Program-made: the position numbers and the translations under genes
Shown here: positions 25,916 to 35,562 of the stretch, piece after piece
How positions within the stretch are numbered: the first letter of the stretch is position 1
How the letters are laid out: every line of letters starts with the position of its first letter
Assembly (NCBI RefSeq): GCF_038023995.1
Contig: NZ_CP150660.1
Location: 1,114,501 to 1,178,500, forward strand
Source: Polaribacter atrinae
GTDB taxonomy: Bacteria > Bacteroidota > Bacteroidia > Flavobacteriales > Flavobacteriaceae
Direction of reading: 5' to 3'
Length of the DNA stretch: 64,000 nucleotides
Notes under the pieces: generated by a model
What the model was told of the DNA's origin: nothing
The model's database searches: none
The model's input: the letters and a program-made list of their open reading frames with translations, nothing else

Positions 25916-26383
25916 ATGAATTACATTGTTGAAAATAAAAAATTAACGCTTCAATATATTCCTGGAAATGGAGCTTGGACATATCAATTGATAATCCCGA
26001 ACACAAAAGATATTAAAGGAAAATGGGGCGATTTAAAAGTATCAGGAACTATAGATGGTTATGAAATAAAGAATAAAAATTTAGGACCAGTAAAAAATGC
26101 GGACAAAAAAATGTCTATAAATTCAGAAATTAGAAACGCAATAAATAAAGATGGTGGCGATACTGTAATTGTGACCTTATATCTCGAAAATCAAACCGGA
26201 ACTAACGATATTTCTGAAATTTTGGAATGTTTTAAAGATGCACAAGTTTTACGAATTTTTGAACAATTGGAGAAAAAAGAACAAACAGAAATTCTAAATG
26301 AAATTACGAATGTTGCAACGGACGACCAAAAAGCGGAAAAAATAATCAAGTCGATTAAAAATCTTGAGAGTAAAAAAACATAG
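25916..26383 (+). CDS. DUF1905/YdeI-like protein (copy of 55245-55712)
   Basis: 155 aa, soluble. TYQLIIPNTK, LKVSGTIDGYEIKNKNLGP, SINSEIRNAINKDGGDTV match the DUF1905 beta-barrel, and LNEITNVATDDQKAEKIIKSI matches the YdeI/OmpD-associated C-terminal helix pair. Function unknown. The copy at 55245 differs at a few residues. Confidence 0.75.
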   Translation: MNYIVENKKLTLQYIPGNGAWTYQLIIPNTKDIKGKWGDLKVSGTIDGYEIKNKNLGPVKNADKKMSINSEIRNAINKDGGDTVIVTLYLENQTGTNDISEILECFKDAQVLRIFEQLEKKEQTEILNEITNVATDDQKAEKIIKSIKNLESKKT

Positions 26384-26400
26384 GAAAATGAAAACACTAC

Positions 26401-26532
26401 TGCCAACACCGTGTATAATTAATGGCTTGGTTATCGCCTACTTACGAAAATCCTCGCGGATTTTCTATTCGGTTTTTATTTGCTAAATTAGGTGCTTAAA
26501 CACGCCACTAATCATACACAAAACCGTTGCCA
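26401..26532 (+). repeat. attC-like site 28 (class Ib)
   Basis: R'' TGCCAAC, R' GTTGCCA. Stem GTGTATAATTAATGGC / GCCACTAATCATACAC. Confidence 0.93.
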
Positions 26533-26541
26533 TTAATTTGA

Positions 26542-27069
26542 ATGAAAAAACGAACTAACATCATATTAGTAATAATTATTGGAGGATATTTCCTCTTTTA
26601 TTATTTAGCACCTTTTAATAAAAATCACGGAATTGAATTCAATTCTGAAAGATTGAAAATAGGAATACCTGAAATAGCAGACAATCTAAAACAAATCGAA
26701 TCATCGGATAAATATGAAACAGTTTGGTATGATGAAAAATCTAAAAATGGGCATTTCAAAAAAATAGTTGAATATGGTTTTTTTGACACTAAAACAGAAA
26801 CTGATTATTACGAAAATGAGAAACTAAAAAGTACTTTTCTTTGGTCAAAATATGACTTTAGAAATAAAAGTTTTAAATACTTTATTGAAAAGCCAAATGA
26901 CAAATTACTTTCTGCAACTAAAAGCGAGAATCTGAAATTTGAAAAACCAACTATAATTGAGGAATTAAGTAAAAAAGTGTTTGAAAAACATATCACGCCA
27001 CTAATCATACACATAAACGTTGCCAAAAATTGCCCAAAACCAATCAAAACGTTGGAAAAAAAACAATAA
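26542..27069 (+). pseudogene. Truncated membrane-anchored protein fused to half an attC
   Basis: 175-aa frame. The N-terminal signal anchor (NIILVIIIGGYFLFYYL) and about 135 soluble residues are native. From about 26992 the frame reads the 3' arm of an attC (ITPLIIHINVAK) and then non-coding cassette sequence. A deletion has removed the gene's 3' end and the left half of its attC. The native family is not recognised. Confidence 0.75.
26994..27025 (+). repeat. attC-like site 29 (3' half only)
   Basis: CACGCCACTAATCATACAC followed by ATAAAC and R' GTTGCCA is the right arm of a class Ib site. No left arm lies upstream. It cannot form the attC hairpin. Confidence 0.85.
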
Positions 27070-27467
27070 AACTTCTGAATTTAAAATGTTAGACACTCTC
27101 TCGCGAGTGAAAATTTTAGTTTTTAATAAAGATTTAAAAACTTTGAAAATATTTAGATTCTTAAAATAAAGTTTGTGGAATATTCTCTTAAACTCAAAAT
27201 TAAAAAAGGCGGAGAAATCTCGTTTTTCAAGAATAAAAGAAACCACTCAAATGTTGAGTTTCCAATTATTACGGAATGAAAATCTTTGTGGAATTATCAC
27301 TCAAACGCTAAATTTGAAAATACGGAAAGATCTCCTAAATCAAAATTTGAAAAACCACTCAAATGTTGAATTCCCAATATTACGGAATTAAAAATATTGG
27401 CGGAATTATCACTCGAACGTTAAATCTCGAAAATAATAACAAAGTCGGAAAAACAAAAAACAACTTT
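27026..27467 (+). other. Non-coding cassette C29 (family B)
   Basis: Related to 18224-18665 and 62047-62490 along its whole length. Has the CTCTCGCGAG palindrome near 27099. A 72-codon frame at 27173 has a partial match in the 62 kb copy but is broken in the 18 kb copy. Confidence 0.75.
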
Positions 27468-27600
27468 AGGCAACACCTTGTATAAAAAATTGCTAAATTT
27501 GGCTTAATCAAAAGTTTGTCCTTTCTTATAAACGCTATTTTTCCTGCGGAAAAATGCCGTTCATTTTAAACGCAAATTTCCATACAAAAACACGTTACCA
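27468..27600 (+). repeat. attC-like site 30 (class II, TTGTAT stem)
   Basis: R'' AGGCAAC, R' GTTACCA. The stem is TTGTAT/ATACAA, a compensated variant of GTGTAT/ATACAC. Confidence 0.9.
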
Positions 27601-28021
27601 AAAATAGCTCAATCACTCAAATCCTGAATTTAAAATAGCATTTAAAAGCTAAAAAAAGAATTTAAAATTGCGGAACACTCTCTGAAGATTGGAAAATTCT
27701 AAAAGAATTTTGTTTACATTTTTGAGAATTTAGAAAAATAAAAAGTAAAAACTGAGCAAAGTGGAATTGAGCAAAATGCGGAGTAAAATCTGTGTAAAAT
27801 TATCTTTAAAACGAAAATTCAGAAAGGCTGAGAATTTCTTTAAAATCAAAAAAAAAGTAAAAATTATTGGCGGAATTAAGCATGTAAGAAAACACTCAAA
27901 CGCTGAAAAACCAAAATTGCGGAATTGAGCAAGATGTGGAATTAAAATATTGGCGGAATTTTCACTCGAACGCTGAATTTAGAAAATAATAAGAAAAATT
28001 GGAAAATAAAAAAACTACTTT
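27601..28021 (+). other. Non-coding cassette C30
   Basis: No credible gene. Contains ATTGCGGAA, ATTGGCGGAATT (twice) and AAACGCTGAA motifs and closes with R'' TGGTAAC complementary to its opening GTTACCA. Confidence 0.7.
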
Positions 28022-28156
28022 TGGTAACACCGTGTATAAAAAATTGCTTATTTTTAGCTTAACCGAAGGCAGTTGCATTTTTACTCACTTCAATTTTCCT
28101 GCGGAAAATAGCCGTTCATAAAAATCGCAACTTTCCATAACACAACAACGTTGGCA
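28022..28156 (+). repeat. attC-like site 31 (class II)
   Basis: R'' TGGTAAC, R' GTTGGCA. Nearly identical to site 60. Confidence 0.92.
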
Positions 28157-28188
28157 ACTATATAAACGAAAAAAAACTCAAAGAGGAA

Positions 28189-28986
28189 ATGAATAATAAA
28201 TTTTTAGTTAAAGTTAGTAACATTATTGGAATAATTTCGATAATATTATTGGTGTATTGGGTATTTGTTTTTATATCAATAACAGTATTTGGATTTAAAG
28301 TATTTAGAGAAAATATTACTGAAACATTTTATTTGAGTATTGTCGGAATTTTAGCTTTAATGGCTGGTTCTTTAATAATAAATGTAATGTTTAATTTGAC
28401 AAGAATTGCAGAAAAACATAATCAAGACGACCTAAATATTCCGAAAAAAATGAATAAAAAAATAGGAATAATTTTTGGAATTAGCTTTCCTATAATTTTT
28501 ATACTTCTATTTGGTGGAGATTATTTAACAACTGAAAAGAAAGAAAAAATGCTCATTTCTTCAGCTAAATCAATTATCGAAAATAATGTAGAAAAATCAG
28601 ACAGATTATTGAATTACTCTTTCAAAGAAAACTGGATTATTGACACAGAAGAAATACTTGACATTTATTCAAAGACCGATAAACATTTCCCATTTGTTTC
28701 AGTAATTGTAAATGATAACATTGACAAATCAAAAGTTTTTTTAGGGTTTAGAAGCTATTATGGAGAATTGAACGACTCAATCCAACCAAAGAAAAAAGAC
28801 TTTATACTAAAGACTACAAAAGAAGAAAGAGAATATTTAGATAATGTGTTTTTTAAAAATCTTGATAAAGTTAGATTTAGTGCAAGTGACGGAAAATATG
28901 AATTATTCTATCCATATTTAAAAAACGGAAAGATAATTGTATTATATTTTTCTGATTACCAAAGATATGGAAAAATAGGAAGTTAA
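28189..28986 (+). CDS. Hypothetical membrane protein
   Basis: 265 aa with three TM segments in the first 110 residues (IIGIISIILLVYWVFVFISI, FYLSIVGILALMAGSLII, IGIIFGISFPIIFILLFGG) and a soluble C-terminal domain of about 150 residues. Not recognised. Confidence 0.72.
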   Translation: MNNKFLVKVSNIIGIISIILLVYWVFVFISITVFGFKVFRENITETFYLSIVGILALMAGSLIINVMFNLTRIAEKHNQDDLNIPKKMNKKIGIIFGISFPIIFILLFGGDYLTTEKKEKMLISSAKSIIENNVEKSDRLLNYSFKENWIIDTEEILDIYSKTDKHFPFVSVIVNDNIDKSKVFLGFRSYYGELNDSIQPKKKDFILKTTKEEREYLDNVFFKNLDKVRFSASDGKYELFYPYLKNGKIIVLYFSDYQRYGKIGS

Positions 28987-29002
28987 AATTAAAAAATACA
29001 GT

Positions 29003-29135
29003 TGCCAACACCGTGTATAATTAATTGCTTGGTTTTAGCCAATTTACGAAAGTCCTCGCGGACTCTCTATCTGTGTTTTATTTACTAACTTTAGTGCTTA
29101 AAACACGCAACTAATCATACACAAAACCGTTGTAC
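29003..29135 (+). repeat. attC-like site 32 (class Ic)
   Basis: R'' TGCCAAC, R' GTTGTAC. Hairpin GAAAGTCC TCGC GGACTCTC has one uncompensated base compared with site 5. Confidence 0.92.
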
Positions 29136-29142
29136 ACTATTT

Positions 29143-29859
29143 ATGAAAAGAATTTATTACTTAATAATATTTGTTATTTTCATTCAAAATTCTTCTTGCA
29201 ATCGAATTAAAAAAAATGATTTAATTGGTGAATGGAGAACTTTCTCTTTTAATGATAAAATTTCTTATTCAGATATTAAGTTCTCTAAAAAGAAAATACA
29301 ACTACTTGATAATTTTTCGAGAATTGAAAGTGGAGAATATTATTTGAAAAATGATGAATTAAACATCAGTTTGAATAATTATAACTTAAAATCAAAACTT
29401 ATATTCTTCAACAACGATTCTATTGAAGTATTTAATAAAACATATTACAAAGTTGAAAATTCGAAACATTTTGAATTGGATGAATATCGTTTAATTGGAA
29501 TCGATTCAAATGAAAAACTGTCAGTAAATAGTAATTCATATAATTTCCATCTTTATTCCGAAAAAGGAATTACAAAGATTAGGTTTAATGAGAAAATTAT
29601 TTCCCTGAATGACGTAAAAACAGCATTTTTTGGAGAACATCACAATTTAAAGCCAACCGTTGAATTATTCGTTGGAGAAAACATTAAATCAGAAGACTTA
29701 ACGAATTTTTATATTGAACTCGAAGAATTGGGAATAAAAAAAATAACATTAATCGTTAAAAAGGAAAATTCAACTGAATATAAAGTTATTAAAGATTCTA
29801 CTGGAATTAAAGAAAATATATTGAATACAAATAAAGAATTAATTATAAAATTGAAATAA
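29143..29859 (+). CDS. Hypothetical lipoprotein
   Basis: 238 aa, ATG 7 bp after R'. Signal YYLIIFVIFIQNSSC with lipobox. NDLIGEWRTFSF suggests a lipocalin-like N-terminal domain; the C-terminal 100 residues are a separate alpha/beta domain (ITLIVKKENSTEYKVI). Not recognised. Confidence 0.72.
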   Translation: MKRIYYLIIFVIFIQNSSCNRIKKNDLIGEWRTFSFNDKISYSDIKFSKKKIQLLDNFSRIESGEYYLKNDELNISLNNYNLKSKLIFFNNDSIEVFNKTYYKVENSKHFELDEYRLIGIDSNEKLSVNSNSYNFHLYSEKGITKIRFNEKIISLNDVKTAFFGEHHNLKPTVELFVGENIKSEDLTNFYIELEELGIKKITLIVKKENSTEYKVIKDSTGIKENILNTNKELIIKLK

Positions 29860-29867
29860 AAAACAGT

Positions 29868-30002
29868 GTACAACACCGTGTAGTAAAAATTGCTTAATTT
29901 AGTACTCAACCAAAGTTAGTTGCATTTTTGTAAACAACAATTTTCCTTCGGAAAATAGCCGTTCACTTAAAACGCAACTTTCAATACACAACAACGTTGG
30001 CA
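29868..30002 (+). repeat. attC-like site 33 (class II)
   Basis: R'' GTACAAC complements GTTGTAC. R' GTTGGCA. Stem GTGTAGTAAAAATTGC / GCAACTTTCAATACAC. Confidence 0.93.
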
Positions 30003-30013
30003 TTAATTAAAAA

Positions 30014-30652
30014 ATGAAAATATTTGAATATTACAGAAAAGCAATAATTTCATTTTCATCAATGTTATTGGTGTTTCTTTTTTCGTTTATAATATCAGGA
30101 AAATTTAATATAAATGGAATTATAAATATTACTTACTTAATCTTTGGAGTTTCTATATTTTTAGGAACACTTTATTATATTTATGATATTTATTTTGGTC
30201 CAAAAAAGAGAGTAAATGAATTAAAAAAATATCCTTTTACGGAATTAATGAAAATTGGTTTTAAACACAAAAAAGATTATTTAATTGGAAAAATCAATGG
30301 TTTTACAGTAATTGTTGGTTACAATTGGAGAAATGAAAAAGGATTTCCTTGTGTTTATGGAATTATTCTCTTTGACCCGAGAATAAATGGAAAACACATG
30401 AATAATTACGATCTTAATAAATTACAAAATTCAATAAAAGATGAATATAATTTTTGGGAATATGGCAGATTAAAAACTGAATGGGACTTTACCAAAGAAA
30501 AACCAAATCATAAGTCAATAATTACCAAACTGAAAAAGAATTCTAATCTGATTTTAAATAAAGGAATGAATAAAATTAACTTTGAAAATTGGAAAAATGA
30601 AATTGAAAGTAAATATTCTGAAAGTAAAAAAACTAATGCCAACACCGTATAG
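30014..30652 (+). CDS. Hypothetical two-TM protein ending in attC
   Basis: 212 aa. TM segments ISFSSMLLVFLFSFIISG and ITYLIFGVSIFLGTLYYIY are followed by a soluble domain (VNELKKYPFTELMKIGFKHK). The C-terminus NANTV* is encoded by attC 34, which supplies the stop. Confidence 0.7.
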   Translation: MKIFEYYRKAIISFSSMLLVFLFSFIISGKFNINGIINITYLIFGVSIFLGTLYYIYDIYFGPKKRVNELKKYPFTELMKIGFKHKKDYLIGKINGFTVIVGYNWRNEKGFPCVYGIILFDPRINGKHMNNYDLNKLQNSIKDEYNFWEYGRLKTEWDFTKEKPNHKSIITKLKKNSNLILNKGMNKINFENWKNEIESKYSESKKTNANTV

Positions 30653-30769
30653 TAAAAATTGCTAAATTAGTGCTTTACAAAACTAGTCGCATTTTTGTAA
30701 ACACCCATTTTCCTTCGGAAAATAGCCGTTCACTTTAAACGCAACTTTCAATATACAACAACGTTGGCA
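30637..30769 (+). repeat. attC-like site 34 (class II)
   Basis: R'' TGCCAAC, R' GTTGGCA. The stem is GTATAG/..ATATAC where site 33 has GTGTAG/..ATACAC, a compensated change. Confidence 0.92.
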
Positions 30770-30783
30770 AACATTTGAACGAA

Positions 30784-31452
30784 ATGCAGTACTATATATT
30801 TATCATTGATGATTCTGGAGCAATTGAGGAAATTGATTATAAAAAAATCGATGGAAAAATTGTTACGATATGTAAAATGTACGACGACAATGATTTTAAT
30901 AAACTTAATGATATTTTACACTCAACTAATGAATATATAATTAATGAAAAAGCATTAAATATTTTCAAAGAAAGTAATACAATTAAATATAAATTAGGGA
31001 AAGCAAAAGTATTGCGTAAAGAAAAATTATTTGGGTTATTTAAAAAGAACAATTCTTATGAATATTTTGACTTGACTTTCCCTGACGAAAACGCTTCAGA
31101 TTGCTACGATTGGATTAATTTTGAAAAAAGTGAAATATTTGTGACTGACGAAAATGGCGAGAAATTTAAAATAAAATCTCATCAAAACGAGTTGGACTTG
31201 ATAACAGAAAATAAATTAGACTCTACGAAAAGTTATTCGTTTGAGACAAAAAAAGTTGTTTTTAACAAAAAATTCGATTCTAACATTGATTTGTTTAAAA
31301 TCCCTCATTATTCTTGGGGAATTTATGTTTCGGAAAGGTTAAAAAATAAATTAGAGAATGCCAAAATAACTGACATTCGATTTGCAGAAAATAAAGAAAA
31401 ATTAGGAAAAATGTGGAAACCGCATTTCCCAATTATTGAATTTGAAAAATAA
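30784..31452 (+). CDS. Hypothetical protein
   Basis: 222 aa from ATG 30784 (a TTG at 30775 is also possible). Soluble; MQYYIFIIDDSGAIEEIDYK, then YFDLTFPDENASDCYDWINF. The fold looks alpha+beta, of the type seen in immunity proteins. Not recognised. Confidence 0.68.
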   Translation: MQYYIFIIDDSGAIEEIDYKKIDGKIVTICKMYDDNDFNKLNDILHSTNEYIINEKALNIFKESNTIKYKLGKAKVLRKEKLFGLFKKNNSYEYFDLTFPDENASDCYDWINFEKSEIFVTDENGEKFKIKSHQNELDLITENKLDSTKSYSFETKKVVFNKKFDSNIDLFKIPHYSWGIYVSERLKNKLENAKITDIRFAENKEKLGKMWKPHFPIIEFEK

Positions 31453-31460
31453 AAACGATT

Positions 31461-31593
31461 TGCCAACACCGTGTATAATTAATTGCTTGGTTATCGCTTA
31501 CTTACGAAAATCCTCGCGGATTTTCTATTCGGTTTTTATTTACTAACTTTAGTGCTTAAACCACGCAACTAATCATACACAAACACGTTGTGT
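31461..31593 (+). repeat. attC-like site 35 (class Ic)
   Basis: R'' TGCCAAC, R' GTTGTGT. Hairpin GAAAATCC TCGC GGATTTTC. Confidence 0.93.
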
Positions 31594-31611
31594 GTAATTT
31601 GATAAAACCGA

Positions 31612-32052
31612 ATGCAAAGAACAGAAAACATAAATAAAGAGAAACTTTTTGAGCTGATTGAATTTATTCTATTGGATTCAAAAACTGAACTTTATGAATC
31701 GTATTCTGAAATGGAAAGCGAATTAGTTCGGATAAATAATTTCTCTGAATTTAAAGACTATTTCGAACATTCGATTTCTGAAAAGAAAACGCAATTAGGA
31801 TTTGGGATTTATAATCCTGAAAGTAGAGGCAAGTTCACTATAACAAAATTAAAACTCGACCCGAAATACTGCAACGGAAAAACCTACCGAAACCGAATTG
31901 ATGGTTGGGGAATAATATTCGTTCATCTGAATTTACTAAATGCCGAAAACGAAATTGAATGCCGAATTTCTGTGACTCAAAAAAAAGAGCTGAAAATTGG
32001 AAAAGCACTAATCCTGAATTTGGAAATCCTGAATTGTGGGATTGGAAAATAA
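31612..32052 (+). CDS. Hypothetical protein
   Basis: 146 aa, soluble. KTQLGFGIYNPESRGKFTI and IDGWGIIFVHLNL suggest a beta-rich C-terminal half. Not recognised. About 45 bp separate the stop from the attC. Confidence 0.68.
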   Translation: MQRTENINKEKLFELIEFILLDSKTELYESYSEMESELVRINNFSEFKDYFEHSISEKKTQLGFGIYNPESRGKFTITKLKLDPKYCNGKTYRNRIDGWGIIFVHLNLLNAENEIECRISVTQKKELKIGKALILNLEILNCGIGK

Positions 32053-32096
32053 TAGAAAGAAACGCAAGGAAAATAATAAAACAATTAAAAAACTAC

Positions 32097-32228
32097 ACAC
32101 AACACAGTATATAAAAAATTGCTGTTTTGTGCTTAATCAAAGGCAGTTGCACGTTTACTACGTCTGAATTTCCTTCGGAAATTCCTCGCACGCAAACCCG
32201 CAACTTTCCATATACTAAACCGTTAGCC
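32097..32228 (+). repeat. attC-like site 36 (class II)
   Basis: R'' ACACAAC, R' GTTAGCC. Stem GTATATAAAAAATTGC / GCAACTTTCCATATAC; AACACAG replaces the usual AACACCG. Confidence 0.91.
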
Positions 32229-32252
32229 ACAATACACACAAAACCCCGAACT

Positions 32253-32993
32253 ATGAAGAAAATTTTAGGAACGATTTTTATTTTAATGACAATAATAAGC
32301 TGTAATTCAACATCGGAAAAAGAAAAAGAATTACTCGAAAAGGAAAATGAACTTTTGCAACGTGAATTGGAATTGACTAAAAAAGAGCAGAATTCTGAAT
32401 CCAAAGAGATCGAATTAACAAAGCCTAAAGAAATCAAAGAAAAGAAAGAAACAACCCAAAATGACATAATAAAAGAAACTGTTGTAAAAACAACTGGTTA
32501 TACTTTTGACAATTTCCACATTTCCGCAAACCGAGTTGGAATTTTCTCAAAAGGTATGACAATTAATGATGTGTATAATTCCATTCCAAAGAAACAAATT
32601 AAAAAAACTGTTGGATATGGAGAGTTCGCTGATGACACTTATGATGATTATGAAATCTACGACTCTAATATGAAAAAGATTTTGGTTTTAACACCAAAAC
32701 AGAACGGGAATACGAATTCAAAAATTAATCGAATTTCGGTTTTAGACAGTCGATTTAGAACGACAGAAAAAATTGGACTTAACTCAACCTTTGGAGATTT
32801 AAAACAATATTATGCAACCGACAAAATTTCACCTGATATGGAACATATTATTTTGGACGTAAATCATATTAATGCTTGGTTTAGTATCAAAAAATCGGAA
32901 CTTGACGAAGGTTGGTGGAATGGAAATGGAATAGATAAAACTAAAATTCCTGACAATGCAAAATTCGATGGAATTACAATCTGGTGGAAATAA
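32253..32993 (+). CDS. Lipoprotein with N-terminal coiled coil
   Basis: 246 aa from ATG 32253. Signal ILGTIFILMTIISC and lipobox, then a heptad-rich coiled coil (ELLEKENELLQRELELTKKE) followed by a globular C-terminal domain (VGIFSKGMTINDVYNSIPKK, IWWK end). Likely an anchored, oligomeric envelope protein. Family not recognised. Confidence 0.75.
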   Translation: MKKILGTIFILMTIISCNSTSEKEKELLEKENELLQRELELTKKEQNSESKEIELTKPKEIKEKKETTQNDIIKETVVKTTGYTFDNFHISANRVGIFSKGMTINDVYNSIPKKQIKKTVGYGEFADDTYDDYEIYDSNMKKILVLTPKQNGNTNSKINRISVLDSRFRTTEKIGLNSTFGDLKQYYATDKISPDMEHIILDVNHINAWFSIKKSELDEGWWNGNGIDKTKIPDNAKFDGITIWWK

Positions 32994-33000
32994 GTACTGT

Positions 33001-33134
33001 GGCTAACACCGTATATAATTTATTGCTGGCTTCTCGCCTACTTACGAAAGTCCTCGCGGACTTTCTTGGTCGGTAATTATTTACTAAATTAGTTGCTTAA
33101 ACCACGCAACAAACCATATACAAACACGTTAGCC
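33001..33134 (+). repeat. attC-like site 37 (class Ia)
   Basis: R'' GGCTAAC, R' GTTAGCC. Cassette termini pair over 10 bp (GTTAGCCACA / TGTGGCTAAC). Confidence 0.94.
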
Positions 33135-33177
33135 TTCATTATGACAAGCCGTTTCCTAAAAAGAAAAAATCTAGATT

Positions 33178-33756
33178 ATGAAAAAATTTAAATATTTATT
33201 ATTGGTATTCGTTGTTTTATTTTCAATGAATACACAAGCACAAAATGAAACTAAAATTGATGACGCTAAATTAAATGATTTCATAAAAAAGTTATGTCTC
33301 TCTGGATTAGCTTTTCGGACATCAGATTCTAGACAAGCTGGTCAAGATATTGAAGAATTAATTCTAAATTTTCTTGGTCTAACAAAAGAAGACCCAAATT
33401 ATAAAGAAAAACTGACCAAATTTTGGAATGAAAATAATCATAAATTCATTTGCCACGAAGAAGGTACAACTAAATTCACTAGAACCCCACAACATTTTTT
33501 AAAACGAATTGTTGATTTGGGAATGCATAAGAGTGTTTTAGGTGACTTCCTTTTGAGCAATCCGTATAAGTATCCAATCAATGTAAATACTGTAGAAATC
33601 TATAATGGAAAAGAAGAAACACTTCTTGACTATTTAGATGCAATTATTTCAAATCCTGACAATAAAGAAAAATATAATATACCTGAAATTAAATCATTAA
33701 GAAGACTTTTACTTATGGGATACAATGCAAAAACAGCCTCTGAATTAAAAAAATAA
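33178..33756 (+). CDS. Hypothetical secreted protein, ankyrin-like tail
   Basis: 192 aa. Signal FKYLLLVFVVLFSMNTQAQ ends in an SPI-type AQA cleavage site. NTVEIYNGKEETLLDYLDAI looks like a single degenerate ankyrin-type unit, common in secreted Bacteroidota proteins. A second gene starts 5 bp downstream. Confidence 0.7.
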   Translation: MKKFKYLLLVFVVLFSMNTQAQNETKIDDAKLNDFIKKLCLSGLAFRTSDSRQAGQDIEELILNFLGLTKEDPNYKEKLTKFWNENNHKFICHEEGTTKFTRTPQHFLKRIVDLGMHKSVLGDFLLSNPYKYPINVNTVEIYNGKEETLLDYLDAIISNPDNKEKYNIPEIKSLRRLLLMGYNAKTASELKK

Positions 33757-33761
33757 CGCTC

Positions 33762-34130
33762 ATGATTTCTAAATTTCTTCAAGATAATTACGAATCAGAT
33801 TTAATTGCGTTTCTGAAACAGGTATATCTAAATAAAACCAAAATATCTGAATCGGATATAATTGAGTTAAAAGAGTACGAAACAGAAGACTATGCACTTA
33901 TAGGTATAATAGGTTTAATTCTTAATAACAAACCACGTATCCTTCTTGGTAAAAAACAACCGTATGATGGAGGAATTCAGAAAATGTGTTTAGAAATTCC
34001 AGCTTCTCAAAATGATTTAGTTGATGTAGCCGATAAATTCCTTGAGGATGATTTTAGTGAAGAAAGTGAATTTGTTTTAAGGAAAGTAATGCTAGAATAT
34101 CCAAATGAAGAGAATAGCGAAAATGAATAA
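33762..34130 (+). CDS. Hypothetical protein, partner of 33178
   Basis: 122 aa, soluble, acidic. IGIIGLILNNKPRILLGKKQ. No export signal, unlike its neighbour, so the pair could be an exported protein plus a cytoplasmic immunity or regulator. Not recognised. Confidence 0.65.
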   Translation: MISKFLQDNYESDLIAFLKQVYLNKTKISESDIIELKEYETEDYALIGIIGLILNNKPRILLGKKQPYDGGIQKMCLEIPASQNDLVDVADKFLEDDFSEESEFVLRKVMLEYPNEENSENE

Positions 34131-34157
34131 AAGCGACTGAATTAAAAAATAACGAAA

Positions 34158-34291
34158 GGCTAACACCGTATATAATTTATTGCTGGCTTATTGCTTACTT
34201 ACGAAAGTCCTCGCGGACTTTCTTAGTCGGTAATTATTTACTAAATTAGGTGCTTAAAACACGCAACAAACCATATACACAAACGTTGTAA
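34158..34291 (+). repeat. attC-like site 38 (class Ia)
   Basis: R'' GGCTAAC, R' GTTGTAA. Hairpin GAAAGTCC TCGC GGACTTTC. Confidence 0.93.
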
Positions 34292-34814
34292 AAAACTGGG
34301 CGAAAGTATAATCCGCAAGTAAAAGTTCTTTTAAAAACATTTTGCTTTAAAGTCTGAAAACTCAAAAAAGCGAAATAAAACGTTTGAAAAATTAGTTTTT
34401 GGAACACTCTCTCGCGAATCAAAATTTTGAAAAAAATTAGAAGGTTTTTAGAATTTTAAGAAAGGAAAAATAGTTCTTTTCGTTCGGAGTTTTAAAACGC
34501 AAAAAAAAGGAAAAAGTTTGCGGAATTTAGCTTGTTTGAAAATATCTGAAAACTTGAAACTTATTTACTGTTTGAAGCTAAAATTTCGAAATTAAACAAA
34601 GTGCTGAGTAAAAGTTGGAGAAATTCGTTCTTAAAGACAAATTTAGAAAGGCTGAGAGATTTCTAAGAGTAAAATAAAGGTTTACTAATGTTCTAAATTA
34701 AAAACTTGTGAAAACACTGAAAAATAAAAATTGCGGAATTTGCTAAGAAACTCAAAAAAGGAGAAAAAAAAATAGGAATTTTATAACTTATAAAGTGGAA
34801 ATTAAACACGCATT
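34292..34814 (+). other. Non-coding cassette C38 (family C)
   Basis: No credible gene. Almost identical to 48112-48635 with scattered point differences. Carries the CTCTCTCGCGA motif also found in family B and several TTGCGGAATT motifs. Confidence 0.75.
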
Positions 34815-34947
34815 TTACAACACCTTGTATAAAAAATTGCTAAATTTGGCTTAATCAAAGGTTTGTGCTTTTTTGTCAACTCCTATTTTCCTGCGGAAAA
34901 TAGCCGTCGACTTAAAACGCAACTTTCCATACAAAACAACGTTACCA
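34815..34947 (+). repeat. attC-like site 39 (class II, TTGTAT stem)
   Basis: R'' TTACAAC complements GTTGTAA. R' GTTACCA. Stem TTGTAT / ATACAA. Confidence 0.91.
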
Positions 34948-34953
34948 CCAATT

Positions 34954-35556
34954 ATGAAAACAATAAAAATAATCTATAAAACCACCTTACTTTTCATATT
35001 TGCAACAACTATTTTAAGTTGCAACAATAAACCAAAATCTGATACGAAAAAAAATTCAAAAGTGATGTTGAAGTTATTCAACATAAACACAAGTAATCAA
35101 TTGATTGTAAATGTTCCAGAGAGCCATAAGGAACAATGTATTATTAATGAATTAATAAAGGTTGATTCATTGGGTTATGCCAAAGGAACACGAACCAATG
35201 AAGAAACAGGAGAAAAAATAACGGTCATTTTTGATTATAATAATATTGTTACAATCAATCATAGCGATAAATCTGTTTTTCGTTTTATTTCTCCCTTTAT
35301 AGTATCAGGCTCAGGTTCGGGTAATTTTAAATATATTGGCTTATTTGAACTAAACAAAAAAACAAACAATATTAACCATTCTGACACTAGATTCCTAGGA
35401 GATAGAATTGTTTTAGAAAAATTAGACTATGATGGAAATGAAACTTTAGACATCATCATAAAAACACACAGAAAAGAACAATCTTTTTCAGAAACACCAA
35501 AAGTTACTAAAATACTGAAATTTAATATCACTAATATTATCAATAAAAAGGAATAA
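34954..35556 (+). CDS. Hypothetical lipoprotein
   Basis: 200 aa from ATG 34954. Signal TTLLFIFATTILSC and lipobox, then a Lys-rich linker. The mature domain ends with a DYDGNETLDIIIKTHRKEQ segment. The DUF1835-like gene follows after 6 bp. Not recognised. Confidence 0.72.
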   Translation: MKTIKIIYKTTLLFIFATTILSCNNKPKSDTKKNSKVMLKLFNINTSNQLIVNVPESHKEQCIINELIKVDSLGYAKGTRTNEETGEKITVIFDYNNIVTINHSDKSVFRFISPFIVSGSGSGNFKYIGLFELNKKTNNINHSDTRFLGDRIVLEKLDYDGNETLDIIIKTHRKEQSFSETPKVTKILKFNITNIINKKE

Positions 35557-35562
35557 ATAACA

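Noticed and set aside
27173..27391. 72-codon frame in non-coding cassette C29 with a similar 82-codon frame at 62165-62413 (both contain LKKAEKSRF and VEFPILRN).
   Set aside because: The homologous region of the third family member (about 18370-18600) has an indel that breaks the frame, and DNA identity is not biased to synonymous positions by eye. I treat the family as non-coding.
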